A DNA stretch of 64,000 nucleotides from DASUPK01 sp963774305 (GCA_963774305.1 CAVZEM010000001.1:1-64000); one strand, 5' to 3'; counted from the first letter of the stretch, positions 54,760-63,711 are shown. The notes: generated by a model not told the origin, from the sequence alone. Numbers and translations are program-made.

Positions 54760-55323
54760 GTGATGGGAAATTGGACCCGCAACGCTCTCCTGGCAGTCCT
54801 GGCGGTCCTGGCGCTGGCGATACCGGCCACCGCGAGCGCAGCTGACCGGTATGCGGACCTGCTCGCGCCCGAGTCCGCCTGCCCCGGACAAACCGATGCA
54901 AGCCTGCCGGCTGCCGCCAAGGAGCAGGCGATGATCTGCATGCACCGCTATGCGAGATCTCACGCCGGGGTCCCTGGCATCCATGCCGCCAAGTCGCTGC
55001 GCACGTCGGCGGCCCACAAGGCGCGCGACATCAGGCGCTGCGGGCAGTTCAGCCACTACGCCTGCGGACGGGACGCCTTCTATTGGTTCAACCGCGTCGG
55101 CTTCCTCCGCGGCAACTTCGGCGCCGGGGAGAACCTTGCGTTGACGTACGGCGCCAACTCCACGGTGCGCGAGGCGATGGACCTCTGGCTGAACTCGGAC
55201 GAGCACCGCCACGTACTGCTCACCGGCAACTACGACGACATCGGGATCAGCGTCGTCACCGGTAGCTTCGATGGTCAGGGCGGGGCGTCGATCTGGGTCG
55301 CCCACTTCGGCTTCCACCACTGA
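54760..55323 (+). CDS. Secreted CAP-domain (SCP/PR-1) protein
   Basis: A 187-residue exported protein with a signal peptide (TRNALLAVLAVLALAIPATA, cleavage near ASA). The CAP domain has CMHRYARSHAGVPGIHAAKS, HKARDIRRCGQFSHYACGRD, GAGENLALTYGANSTVREAM and DLWLNSDEHRHVLLTGNYDD, including the His-Glu-Glu-His set of the CAP cavity. Four cysteines may form disulphides. Such proteins bind lipids or act on the cell surface; the role is not known. A second ATG at 54763 is possible. Its 3' end overlaps the convergent GT87 gene by 49 bases. Confidence 0.9.
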   Translation: MMGNWTRNALLAVLAVLALAIPATASAADRYADLLAPESACPGQTDASLPAAAKEQAMICMHRYARSHAGVPGIHAAKSLRTSAAHKARDIRRCGQFSHYACGRDAFYWFNRVGFLRGNFGAGENLALTYGANSTVREAMDLWLNSDEHRHVLLTGNYDDIGISVVTGSFDGQGGASIWVAHFGFHH

Positions 55324-56513
55324 GCGCTCCCCCGCTCGCTTTCTCCCTCGCCGCTCAGCACCGGCCCGGCGACGACGGCCAGGTAGATGAGGAGAACCAG
55401 GTTCCGGGCGGCGAGCGGCCAGACGAAGGCTCCGCTGAGCGAATCCACGCCGTCGTAGTTCTGCAGGACGATCTGGGTGAGGACGATCGCGGCCAGCAGG
55501 ATGACGTTCTCCCGGCCGAGCCCGTAGGCGCAGGCGGAGACCGGAAGGATCCAGAGCAGGAACTGGGGGGAGAGCACGGGTGCGAATACGACCATCACAG
55601 CCAGGAGCGCCGTCACCAGCTGCAGGTTCGTCACCCTGGAGCGCCAGCCGGCGATGGCAAGCCAGAGGTAGCCCACCGCTCCCAGGGCCACCGAGACCCA
55701 GCGCGCCGCGGTGGTTCCCGTGGCGTGAATCTCGAATCCACCATGCCCGGTGACCGTTGTGATGCCGGAGGAGCCGAGCACGTGCGCGACCTCGAAGGGG
55801 CTGGCGCCGAGGGTCTCCACCTGGAGCGCACGCTGCGTGTGGTAGGTGATCGCGGAGCCGAACTCGTCGCCCATGATCAGGACCGCGGCGGCGCAGAGCA
55901 GCAGAGGGATCGCTCCCGCGAGGACCACCCGGCGGAGATTCCGCTCTCCTCGCAGCAACGCCGGATACAGGAACAGCGGGAAGGCCTTGATCGCGACGCC
56001 GACCGAGAGCAGTCCCGACCAGGTCGCCGAGCGCCCCCTGTCGCGGGCCAGGATCGCCGCCAGGACGAACAGCGTGGGCACAAGATCGAATCTCTGGAGT
56101 GCCAGAGGCCCGACGTCGATCAGCGAGGCGTCGAGAATCACGTCGGAGAGGATCACCACGCCGACCGTGTAGACCCCGAGCGCGGAGAGCACGCGTTTCG
56201 CGTCTCCGGGCAGCGCCAGCGCGATCAGCACGATCATCGCGAGGTCGAAGGCGAGCATCTCCCACATGAAGCCGTCGACGAAACCCTGGGTGCTGTCGTC
56301 GATGTAGATCGGCGCAACCAGGACCGGCACCGAGAGCGGCGGGTACTCGATCTGCTGATCCCGGTACGGGAGGTCACCCCCCTTGATCGCCAGCGCCTGC
56401 GGCGCGAAGTCGTTGATCAGGACCGACGACCAGTCCCCGATCGTCGGGATGAAGACGGCCAGGTGGAGCGCGCAGACGAGGACCGCGGCGGTCGCCCGCC
56501 AGCGGGAAGCCAC
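55275..56513 (-). CDS. GT87-like integral membrane glycosyltransferase
   Basis: A 412-residue polytopic membrane protein of the GT-C type (GT87, mannosyltransferase-like). The first TM is followed by the luminal loop DFAPQALAIKGGDLPYRD and QQIEYPPLSVPVLVAPIYID, a form of the catalytic-loop Asp and EYPP motif. About ten hydrophobic helices follow (VVLAGAIPLLLCAAAVLIMG, VTALLAVMVVFAPVLSPQFL). It probably transfers a mannose or other sugar from a polyprenyl-phosphate donor outside the membrane. It follows the mrp gene by five bases, but the products seem unrelated. Confidence 0.85.
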   Translation of the reverse strand: MASRWRATAAVLVCALHLAVFIPTIGDWSSVLINDFAPQALAIKGGDLPYRDQQIEYPPLSVPVLVAPIYIDDSTQGFVDGFMWEMLAFDLAMIVLIALALPGDAKRVLSALGVYTVGVVILSDVILDASLIDVGPLALQRFDLVPTLFVLAAILARDRGRSATWSGLLSVGVAIKAFPLFLYPALLRGERNLRRVVLAGAIPLLLCAAAVLIMGDEFGSAITYHTQRALQVETLGASPFEVAHVLGSSGITTVTGHGGFEIHATGTTAARWVSVALGAVGYLWLAIAGWRSRVTNLQLVTALLAVMVVFAPVLSPQFLLWILPVSACAYGLGRENVILLAAIVLTQIVLQNYDGVDSLSGAFVWPLAARNLVLLIYLAVVAGPVLSGEGESERGSAQWWKPKWATQIDAPP

Positions 56514-56518
56514 TCGCC

Positions 56519-57676
56519 CTACTGGACCATCGGCAGCTCTGTGCCGCTGATACCCCCGCCGCCATTAGGCGCCGCAACGGGTGCCGCCTGCGCGCCCTGC
56601 AGCAGGGGAAGCTCGACCGGTGTCGCGGCGACGATGCCGCGGGCTGCCTCGCGAATCATCTGGGACGCGGGCGCGTCGGGATCCTCGACCACGAGCGGCT
56701 TGCCGTCGTCAGCGTGCTCGCGAAGCTCGCTCGAGAGCGGGACCTTCGCCAGCAACGGCACGTCCAACTCGTCCGCGAGCAGCTGACCGCCGCCCTCGCC
56801 GAAGATGGCGACGCGCTCGCCGTCGGGGCCGGTGAACGCGGACATGTTCTCGATCACGCCGAGGACCTCGAGGTCGACCTTGGCGGCCATCTCGGCCGCT
56901 CGGCGCGCGACACTCTGAGCGGCGGGCTGGGGAGTCGTGACAATCGCGATCTTCGCCTGCGGGAGCAGCTGGGCGAGCGTCATCGACACATCACCTGTTC
57001 CGGGGGGCAGGTCGAGCAGCAGGTAGTCGAGCTCCTCCCACGCGACATCCTCGAGGAACTGCTGGATCGCCTTGTGGAGCATCGGGCCGCGCCAGACGAC
57101 GGCGGCATTATCCTCGACGAAGAAGCCGATCGACATCACGGTGGGGCCGGAAGGGGAGACCGGCGGGATGATCTTGCGCTCCGGCGACACCTCGGGCTTC
57201 TGGTTGATGCCCAGCATCCGCGGGATCGAATAGCCGTACACGTCGCAGTCGAGAGCGCCGGCCTTGTGCCCATCGGCAACCAGGGCGGCCGCGAGGTTGG
57301 CGGTCATCGTGGACTTGCCGACGCCTCCCTTGCCGGAGGCGACGCAGATCACGTTCTTCACCTGGGCCAGTGCTCCCTCCGGGAGCTTCGGGCGTCCGAG
57401 CTTCTGCTGGAGGTCGGACTTCTCGCCGTCGGAGAGGACATCGAAGCCAACCCCGACCGAGTTGACACCCTCGAGCTCGGAGACGTGCTGCACCACGGCG
57501 TTCTGGAAATGCGACCGGATCGGGCAGCCTGGCGTCGTCAGCGAGACGACCACGTCGACGCGCCCGTCATCTTGGATGTCGATCGAGCGCACCATCCCGA
57601 GCTCGACGATGGAGCGCCGGAGCTCCGGGTCGATGACCTGGGTGAGCTTCTCGGTGATCTGGTCCTTGGTCGGCAT
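56519..57676 (-). CDS. mrp: Mrp/NBP35-type Fe-S cluster carrier ATPase
   Basis: A 385-residue protein with an N-terminal DUF59/MIP18 domain (PTKDQITEKLTQVIDPELRR, TTPGCPIRSHF) and a P-loop ATPase domain: deviant Walker A VASGKGGVGKSTMTANLA, LDCDVYGYSIPRMLG and LLLDLPPGTGDVSMTLAQLL. It carries or inserts Fe-S clusters. The CxxC that ligates the bridging cluster in many Mrp proteins is absent (ENMSAFTGPDGER), as is also seen in other actinobacterial forms. The ATG at 57676 is the conserved start. The alanine/proline-rich tail ends GGGGISGTELPMVQ. Confidence 0.92.
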   Translation of the reverse strand: MPTKDQITEKLTQVIDPELRRSIVELGMVRSIDIQDDGRVDVVVSLTTPGCPIRSHFQNAVVQHVSELEGVNSVGVGFDVLSDGEKSDLQQKLGRPKLPEGALAQVKNVICVASGKGGVGKSTMTANLAAALVADGHKAGALDCDVYGYSIPRMLGINQKPEVSPERKIIPPVSPSGPTVMSIGFFVEDNAAVVWRGPMLHKAIQQFLEDVAWEELDYLLLDLPPGTGDVSMTLAQLLPQAKIAIVTTPQPAAQSVARRAAEMAAKVDLEVLGVIENMSAFTGPDGERVAIFGEGGGQLLADELDVPLLAKVPLSSELREHADDGKPLVVEDPDAPASQMIREAARGIVAATPVELPLLQGAQAAPVAAPNGGGGISGTELPMVQ

Positions 57677-57699
57677 CGCCCAAAAGTGTACGCACACGT

Positions 57700-57728
57700 G
57701 AAAACCGGGCCACTGGGGCCCGGTTTTC
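57700..57728 (-). terminator. Intrinsic terminator-like hairpin
   Basis: GAAAACCGGGCC and GGCCCGGTTTTC are perfect complements around five bases. On the minus strand the stem ends in TTTTC, fitting a terminator after the coiled-coil gene (57822-58370) and before the mrp start. The symmetric A/T arms allow weaker function on the plus strand. Confidence 0.8.
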
Positions 57729-57821
57729 GAGGGAGGAGAGGTTGCTGCTTCCCGCTCGCGAGATTTGTGCGAGCAGGTCCCTCCGGGCGCGCCACCTCTC
57801 GAGGCGGCCCGGGCTAAGCGA

Positions 57822-58370
57822 CTAGATGCGCTCGCGCACCTTCTTCACCGTCGGCTCCACGCGGTCCCGGTAAATGGGCTCCACGCGCTCCTTGACGACG
57901 GGCTCGAAGCGCTCGCGATAGACGGGCTCGACCCGCTCCTTGACGACGGGCTGGACCCGGTCGCGGTAGACGGGCTCGACGCGCTCGCGCGCCTTGCGGG
58001 CCTGGCCGACCAGCTGCTCAGTGACCTGGCGGCGGACGTCGCCACCCTTGGTCTCGGCCTTCTCGATCTCCGAACCGAGACGCTTCCGCAGCGACTCGAT
58101 CTCGGTGGTCCGGGCCTTCGGATCGCGGAGGGTCTGGACGCGCTTCTGCAGCGTCTCGATCTCCTGCGAGCGGGTCTCCGAGTTGGTCCACGTCTCGGCG
58201 GTTGTGCGAACGGCCTCGGCGACCGTGGGAACGGCGCCAACGGCGACATCGACGGCCTGCAGGGCCTGCTCGGACGGCTTGCGGCCGTTGGTGGTGACTT
58301 CGGTCTTCTCTTCGGTCTTGGTCTTCTCTTCGGTCTTGGTCTTCTCTTCGGTCTTGGTCTTGCTGGCCAT
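57822..58370 (-). CDS. Repeat-rich charged coiled-coil protein
   Basis: A 182-residue charged protein with no signal peptide or TM. After MASK it has three copies of TKTEEK, encoded by an 18-bp tandem repeat. The middle (EIETLQKRVQTLRDPKARTT, EIESLRKRLGSEIEKAETKG) is an amphipathic coiled coil. The C-terminal 55 residues are five or so 11-residue repeats of the form RVEPVYRDRVQ / PVVKERVEPVYRE. A phasin-like or cytoskeletal/DNA-associated role is possible, but no family is recognised with confidence. It has its own AT-rich promoter region upstream and the terminator at 57700. Confidence 0.75.
   Translation of the reverse strand: MASKTKTEEKTKTEEKTKTEEKTEVTTNGRKPSEQALQAVDVAVGAVPTVAEAVRTTAETWTNSETRSQEIETLQKRVQTLRDPKARTTEIESLRKRLGSEIEKAETKGGDVRRQVTEQLVGQARKARERVEPVYRDRVQPVVKERVEPVYRERFEPVVKERVEPIYRDRVEPTVKKVRERI
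58303..58360 (-). repeat. 18-bp tandem repeat in the coiled-coil gene
   Basis: GTCTTCTCTTCGGTCTTG is repeated three times almost without change and encodes KTKTEE. Slippage at this repeat would change the protein in steps of six residues without a frameshift. Confidence 0.8.
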
Positions 58371-58535
58371 CTGGGCTCTCAATCCCTTCAGCTTGCTTTC
58401 GTCGGTCTTATTAACTCTAAGGATGTTCGGAGCTTAGCACCGAACACACGTTTTGGCGAACACATGTTTGTAACCCTCCCAGAAGGGCGAGTTACACCGT
58501 TTCGCCGAACGCGCCGGTGGCAAACCCCGCCGGAC
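58371..58535 (-). promoter_or_regulatory. AT-rich intergenic region with a hairpin
   Basis: The 165-bp gap between the coiled-coil and metalloprotease genes is less GC-rich than its surroundings. GTAACCCTCCC and AGGGCGAGTTAC around 58471-58496 form an imperfect hairpin that could end the upstream metalloprotease transcript. CGAACACA repeats near 58441-58465 may be part of the promoter of the coiled-coil gene. Confidence 0.4.
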
Positions 58536-59618
58536 CTACCGGAAGAGCGAGAAGAGGCGCCGCTCGCGGGCGGCGCCCACGCGCTCGACCCACTCCGCGG
58601 GGCTATCGAGCTCTTCCGGGCGAGGCAGGGAGTCGGGCTCTCTCCAGGCGCGGTTGAGCGTGCGAATGCCGTGCGTACGAACCACCTCGTCGGCAAACGC
58701 CTTGCCGCGGCGGTACTGGGCAAGCTTCATGTCGAGACCGAGCACCTTCGAGACGATCGAGTCGAGCAGTCCGCGGCGCTCGCGATCGCGGTCCAGTGCG
58801 CGACGGAGGTCCGTATAGCCGGGGTCGAGCTGGTCGCCGACGGCGTCCATGACGTGCTCGGCGTAGCCCTCGACGAGGGTCATCGTCGCGGTCAGCTTCT
58901 CCACCAGGCGACGGTGCGGCTCGGGCCAGAGCAGCGTCGCGAGCTCGCCGTTGGTCGCCGAGCGGACCAGCTCGCGGGGGTTCGTGCGGGCCAGCTTTCC
59001 GAGCAGCTCGCCCGGCTTGACCTCGATCGCCGCCTTCTCGAAGAGCTCCTCGGCGATCGCCCCGATGTGCTCGCGGAGCCACGGCACGGCGGCGAAGTGG
59101 ACCGCGTGGGTGGTTTCGTGGAGCGCGATCCAGCGCAGGAAGAGGTCGCGATCGACGTCGAGGCGGGCACGCGCCGCGGAGAGGTTGGGCCCAACGAACA
59201 GCAGCCTCGGCGCGCGCGCCGGGCCGATCAGGGCGACGTCGTATTGGCCGATCACGCGCTGGGAGAGATAGCCGACGGCGAGCCCGAGCTCAGCCCCCGT
59301 CGCGGCACCGACGATCGTGCGCTGCAGACCGCTCCTTCCGTTCGAGTCCTCCATCCGCTCCTGCAGGTGGGACTCGACCCTCGCGGAGAGCGCTTTGAAG
59401 GTCTCCAGGTTCACTTCCGCCCACTCCGCCCTGTCGACCAGCTCCGCCGGTGGGATGCCGCCTTTCGGCTTCAGGCCGGTGTAGTGCCGGACGAGATCGG
59501 CGGCGCGGTCGGACTCCGAGCGGAGCTCCTCCTCACTGCCGCCCCATCGTGGGCCGCTTCCCGACAGTGCGCGGGCGACGCGCTCGGCCATGTTCCAGTC
59601 CACCAGGCCCTCAGGCAT
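58536..59618 (-). CDS. Zinc-dependent metalloprotease of the F420-associated family
   Basis: A 360-residue protein matching the actinobacterial family once annotated as coenzyme-F420-biosynthesis associated and now as zinc-dependent metalloprotease. It shows LVDWNMAERVARALSGSGPR, AEVNLETFKALSARVESHLQ, GAELGLAVGYLSQRVIGQYD and the zinc motif RWIALHETTHAVHFAAVPWL (HExxH-like HETTH, with H-x8-H). FVEGYAEHVMD-like TLVEGYAEHVMDAVGDQLDP supplies the third ligand. A role in F420 metabolism is not proven. It overlaps the inositol-monophosphatase-like gene by eight bases, so the two are an operon. Confidence 0.9.
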   Translation of the reverse strand: MPEGLVDWNMAERVARALSGSGPRWGGSEEELRSESDRAADLVRHYTGLKPKGGIPPAELVDRAEWAEVNLETFKALSARVESHLQERMEDSNGRSGLQRTIVGAATGAELGLAVGYLSQRVIGQYDVALIGPARAPRLLFVGPNLSAARARLDVDRDLFLRWIALHETTHAVHFAAVPWLREHIGAIAEELFEKAAIEVKPGELLGKLARTNPRELVRSATNGELATLLWPEPHRRLVEKLTATMTLVEGYAEHVMDAVGDQLDPGYTDLRRALDRDRERRGLLDSIVSKVLGLDMKLAQYRRGKAFADEVVRTHGIRTLNRAWREPDSLPRPEELDSPAEWVERVGAARERRLFSLFR

Positions 59619-60441
59619 GGACAGCCTCCTGCGCCTCGCGGAGCACGGTCAGGTCGGACGCGGTCCGCGCCGCGGCAAGGTCGTAGCGAGCGCTCAGATC
59701 GAGCGGCGCGTCCTCCAGGTCCCCGCCCGCGAACTCGAGTGTGGCTCCTGCGTTTCTCACGATCAGCTGTCCCGCCGCCGCGTCGACGGAGCGGCAGCTC
59801 CGGGTGGTGATCATCCCGTCGAAGCGCCCACAGGCCACGTAGCAGAGGTCGACCGCGATCGATCCGGGAGCGCGGATTCGGTAGGCCCTGTCCTGGAGGA
59901 CCTCGGCAGCCTTCACGACGCGCTCGGGCTTCGATGCCTCCATGGCCACCAGCTCGAGTCCGTCACCCTGCGGCGCCTTGATCGGGCGGCCATCCAGCTC
60001 CGAGCCACCATCGCGCGTGGCGACGAACTCCTCGCCGGCGCCGAATTCGTAGACGTAGCCGAAGATCACGTCACCCATCGAATCGCCCTCCGCGATCGCG
60101 ATGCTGACGCTGTGCAGCGGAATCGTCCGCCGCGCGTTCAGAGAGCCGTCGATCGGGTCGATCACCACCCTCAGCGACGAGACCCCGTCACCGAAGCTGA
60201 CCGCTCCCCGTTCCTCGGAGACCGCCGTGAACTCGTGCCCCGCCCGATGGAGTGAATCCAGCTCCTCGAAGATCGCGTCCTCGCAGAGCCGGTCGATGAC
60301 CAGGGTGTTGTCGCCGCCCTCGCCCACGCCCTCGTACTGCGTGCGCGCCTCGATCCCCCGGTGGTCGTCGAAGACCCGCTTCTGCACCTCAACGGCCCGG
60401 CGGCAGGCGGAAATCCATTCGTCGACGCTCGGCCCGGCCAC
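59611..60441 (-). CDS. Inositol-monophosphatase-family protein
   Basis: A 276-residue magnesium-dependent phosphatase of the IMPase/FBPase/CysQ family. Metal-binding motifs are AVSEERGAV (Glu), VVIDPIDGSLNARRTIPLHS (DPxDGS with the usual N-F replaced by NAR) and RSCRSVDAAAGQLIVRNAGA (the W/S-D-x-A-A-G motif). The substrate may be inositol phosphate, fructose bisphosphate or PAP. It is the first gene of the pair with the metalloprotease and is divergent from the helicase gene. Confidence 0.9.
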   Translation of the reverse strand: MAGPSVDEWISACRRAVEVQKRVFDDHRGIEARTQYEGVGEGGDNTLVIDRLCEDAIFEELDSLHRAGHEFTAVSEERGAVSFGDGVSSLRVVIDPIDGSLNARRTIPLHSVSIAIAEGDSMGDVIFGYVYEFGAGEEFVATRDGGSELDGRPIKAPQGDGLELVAMEASKPERVVKAAEVLQDRAYRIRAPGSIAVDLCYVACGRFDGMITTRSCRSVDAAAGQLIVRNAGATLEFAGGDLEDAPLDLSARYDLAAARTASDLTVLREAQEAVHA

Positions 60442-60523
60442 GCGGCCAGGTTAGCGATGGTTTCCGCGCGGACTGCGGGGAAAGGACACCGGAGGTGGCG
60501 GATGCATGAACTAGCCTGAATCG

Positions 60524-63500
60524 ATGGCTGAGGAGCACGACGTCGGGGAGCTGGCCCTGACCGAGCAGCAGCATGCGGTGGTTGCCCACGATCGGGGTGC
60601 CCTGCTCGTGCTGGGAGCCGCCGGCAGCGGCCGCACTGAGGCCCTGGCGCGCCGGCTGGGCCGCCTGGTCAGCGAGGGCCGCAGACCACTCGTCCTCTCA
60701 CGCTCGGTCGCCGCGGCGAATCGCATCCGGAGTCACGCCGAGGAGACGATCGACACCCCCTACGAGGAGCTCGTGGTCCACACCCATCCCGCGGCCGCCG
60801 CCCGCATCCTCCGTGAGCACGCGACCGAGGCCGAGCTCGACCCCTTCTTCGAGTCCCTGAGCCCAGCCGAGCGCCTGGCCTTGCTGCTCGACAGGATCGA
60901 CGAGCTGCCGCTCCGCCGGCACGAGATCCGCGGAAATCCCGCGGGCCTGCTCGCACGCATCGTCGACCGGATCGACGCCCTCAAGTCGGCGGGGGTCACC
61001 GCCGAGCGATTCCGCCGCTGGGCCGAGGAGCAGGCGGGCGGTTCCGTGTCCGAGCGCGACTCCGCGGCCAGGGAGCGGGAGTTCGCCCAGCTCTACGAGA
61101 TGCACGACTCGATGCTGCGGACCGCCGGCGCGATGGACGACACGGACGCCGTGCTCGAGCTGACCAAGCTGCTCGGCGAGCGGCCGGCCCTCGCCGAATC
61201 GGTCTCCGCGCGCTTTCCGGACCTGATGGTGGATGAGGCCGAGGATGCCTGCCCCGCCGAGCGCTCCCTGATCGAGGCGCTGGCCCGTGGCGCCGAGACC
61301 ACGGTGATCACGTGCGACGACGAGCAGGCCCGCGCGCCCTGCGGGGCCGCCTCGGCCTGGGCGCGCCAGGCCCTCTCGCCGGATGAGGTGACTCTCGAGC
61401 CCAGCTGGCGCTACGGAGGAGACCTGCTCGACGCCGCGCACGCGGTGGTCGCCCCCTCCGAGCGGGGAGCCGAGGTCGGCCGCCGCGCGGCCGGGCCCTC
61501 CACCCGCGTGCGCTTCTGGTGCGGGACGAACGAGCGAGCCGAGGCCCAGGCCGTCGCCCGGGACATCGAATCGGCCCTGGCCGCGGGCGAGGTCAGGATG
61601 GAGGACGTCTGCGTCGCCGTGCCCAGGGGCGGCGGCAGGGCCCGCGGCATCGCGGCAGCGCTTGAGGAGCGGCGCGTCCCCTACCGGCTCACGGGCCCAG
61701 GCGCGTTCTTCCAGCGGCCGGAGGTACGCGACGTGATCGCCTGGCTGCGCCTGCTCGCCGATCCGACTGACGCGGCGGCCGCGATCCGCGCGCTCAGCCG
61801 GCCCCCCGTCGAGCTCAGGTCGGTCGATCTGGCCCGCTGCACGACCATCGCCCGCCGCCGAAAGCTCGACATGGTCTCGGCTCTCGAGGCCTCGCTGGAG
61901 AGCCCGCAGATCCCGCCCGAGGCCCGCGACCGGATCCGCGAGTTCCTCCAGCTGCACCGCGCGGCGGCCCGGGCGATGGGCGAGATGCGCGCCGACGTCT
62001 TCGTTCGCCGGCTGATCGAGCGGATCGGCTTCCGCCGCCACCGGCTGTTCGCCGCCCATCCCGAGGCGGCCGAGCGGCTTCGGAACCTCTCGCGGCTGGG
62101 CGAGCTCGCCGCCGCCTGGACTCGCCGCGAGCCGACCGGGTCGAACCGGGACTTCGTCCGCTATCTCGTGGCCGTCTCGGAGGCCGGCGTCGCGCCCGTC
62201 GAGGAACCGGGCGAGCCGATGGCCGAGGCCGTCCGGGTGATGCCCCTGGAGCGGACCAAAGGACTCGAGTTCTCACACGTCTACATCGTCGGGCTGCACG
62301 CCGGGGCGATGCCCGGCGCCGAGCCGGCCGGCCCACCCGTCGTCCCGACCGGGGTCGGTGGCGGCGGGCCGTCCCACGAGGATGAGCAGCGGCGCCTGCT
62401 CTACGTAGCGATGACCCGCGCGAACGACGAGCTGGTCCTCTCGAGGCCGGCGGCGACCGAGGCGGGCAACGTTCGCCCGTCGCCGCTCTACGAGGACGCC
62501 CGCGCGGTGCTCGACGCGAGCGAGCAGGAGCACGGCGAGGAGCTCTTCGGGCCGGCGGAGGGGCTGCAGGCCACCTACCGGATGATTCAGGACGAGGTGC
62601 TCGAGGAGGCCTGGCGCGCCGGCGGAAAGCTGCGCGAGCCTCGCCTCGACACCTACGTCGACGTGACCCGCGCGGTCGCCCGGTTCCTGGAGCTGGTCAA
62701 GCTGGCCGGCCTGATTCAGGGATCGAGCGAGGAACCCGTCGCCGATGCGCTGGCCGCGATCAACGACCTGCTCGAGCACGCCATCTCCCCCGAGCAGCGC
62801 ACGGCCCTGCGCGACTCCGGGCTCGACGCCTACCTGCTCGACGAGGAGGGCGCGGCCAAGCGGAGGCGGGAGCTGATCGAGCAGCGCGACGAGCCGTCGC
62901 TCGAGGCATTCCTCCCCCGGCGTGGCGAGGGGCTCGCGCTCTCTGCCACCGACATCACCCTCTACCGCACCTGCCCGCTGAAGTACAAGTTCGCGCGAGT
63001 CTTCGGGATTCCGCAAGAGACGACGATCAACCAGCGGTTCGGGATCGTCATCCACCAGGTGCTGGAGCGCTTCCACGGGAACCAGACGGCGGGTGAGGGG
63101 GATAGCGAGGCGGGCAGCCTCGAGCACCTGATGTCTCTCTTCGCCGCCGCCTGGCGGCGCTCGGGGTTCGGGGAGTCAGACGACGAGCTCCAGTTCCGTG
63201 AGAAGGCGATCGAGGCGCTCCATCGCTATCACGCCCGGGAGGTGGCGAGCGGCTCCCATCCGCGCTGGGTCGAGCGCAAGTTCGACTTCCGGATCGGACC
63301 CCACCACCTCCGCGGCCGCGTCGACCGGGTCGACCAGCTGCCGAGCGGCGGCTACGAGCTGATCGACTACAAGACGGGGGACCCCAAGCCCGCCCGCGAG
63401 CTCGAGTCGGACGTGCAGCTCGCGATCTACCGGCTGGCGGCCAGGGAGGCATGGCGGCTCGAGGGGGCGGCCGGCAGCTACTGGTACGTGCTCGCGGACG

Positions 63501-63664
63501 AGAAGGTCGCGGTCGGGGGCTCGCCGGACGATCTCGAGCGGGTCGAGAGCGTCGTCCTCGAGGTGGGAGAGGGAATCCTCGGCCAGGACTTCGAGCCGCG
63601 GCCCTCGCCGGAGATCTGCTCGTGGTGCGACTTCCGGCTGATCTGCCCGGCCTCCGAAGCGTGA
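60524..63664 (+). CDS. UvrD-like helicase fused to an Fe-S PD-(D/E)XK nuclease, with altered Walker A
   Basis: A 1046-residue protein. The N-terminal part is a UvrD/Rep/PcrA superfamily 1 domain: TEQQHAVVAHDRGALLVLGA, then the P-loop GAAGSGRTEALARR, the Walker B-like LMVDEAEDACPAERSL, PLERTKGLEFSHVYIVGL (motif V) and RRLLYVAMTRANDELVLS (motif VI). The invariant P-loop Lys is Arg (GRT), which usually abolishes ATP hydrolysis. The C-terminal nuclease has LSATDITLYRTCPLKYKF, RGRVDRVDQLPSGGYELIDY with KTG, and CSWCDFRLICPASEA, giving four cysteines for an AddB-like Fe-S cluster. It may be a structural partner in an AddAB-like complex. Confidence 0.9.
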   Translation: MAEEHDVGELALTEQQHAVVAHDRGALLVLGAAGSGRTEALARRLGRLVSEGRRPLVLSRSVAAANRIRSHAEETIDTPYEELVVHTHPAAAARILREHATEAELDPFFESLSPAERLALLLDRIDELPLRRHEIRGNPAGLLARIVDRIDALKSAGVTAERFRRWAEEQAGGSVSERDSAAREREFAQLYEMHDSMLRTAGAMDDTDAVLELTKLLGERPALAESVSARFPDLMVDEAEDACPAERSLIEALARGAETTVITCDDEQARAPCGAASAWARQALSPDEVTLEPSWRYGGDLLDAAHAVVAPSERGAEVGRRAAGPSTRVRFWCGTNERAEAQAVARDIESALAAGEVRMEDVCVAVPRGGGRARGIAAALEERRVPYRLTGPGAFFQRPEVRDVIAWLRLLADPTDAAAAIRALSRPPVELRSVDLARCTTIARRRKLDMVSALEASLESPQIPPEARDRIREFLQLHRAAARAMGEMRADVFVRRLIERIGFRRHRLFAAHPEAAERLRNLSRLGELAAAWTRREPTGSNRDFVRYLVAVSEAGVAPVEEPGEPMAEAVRVMPLERTKGLEFSHVYIVGLHAGAMPGAEPAGPPVVPTGVGGGGPSHEDEQRRLLYVAMTRANDELVLSRPAATEAGNVRPSPLYEDARAVLDASEQEHGEELFGPAEGLQATYRMIQDEVLEEAWRAGGKLREPRLDTYVDVTRAVARFLELVKLAGLIQGSSEEPVADALAAINDLLEHAISPEQRTALRDSGLDAYLLDEEGAAKRRRELIEQRDEPSLEAFLPRRGEGLALSATDITLYRTCPLKYKFARVFGIPQETTINQRFGIVIHQVLERFHGNQTAGEGDSEAGSLEHLMSLFAAAWRRSGFGESDDELQFREKAIEALHRYHAREVASGSHPRWVERKFDFRIGPHHLRGRVDRVDQLPSGGYELIDYKTGDPKPARELESDVQLAIYRLAAREAWRLEGAAGSYWYVLADEKVAVGGSPDDLERVESVVLEVGEGILGQDFEPRPSPEICSWCDFRLICPASEA

Positions 63665-63676
63665 TCTAACTCACAC

Positions 63677-63711
63677 GTACATTTGTACACGTTTGTGGTA
63701 CATTTGTACAC
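63677..63711 (+). promoter_or_regulatory. Two 14-bp direct repeats, likely operator of the SMR gene
   Basis: GTACATTTGTACAC occurs at 63677-63690 and again at 63698-63711, 21 bp apart, which is two helical turns. Each contains the GTAC-N4-GTAC dyad. The second ends only three bases before the ATG, so a bound regulator would cover the transcription or translation start. There is no room for a Shine-Dalgarno. Confidence 0.7.
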
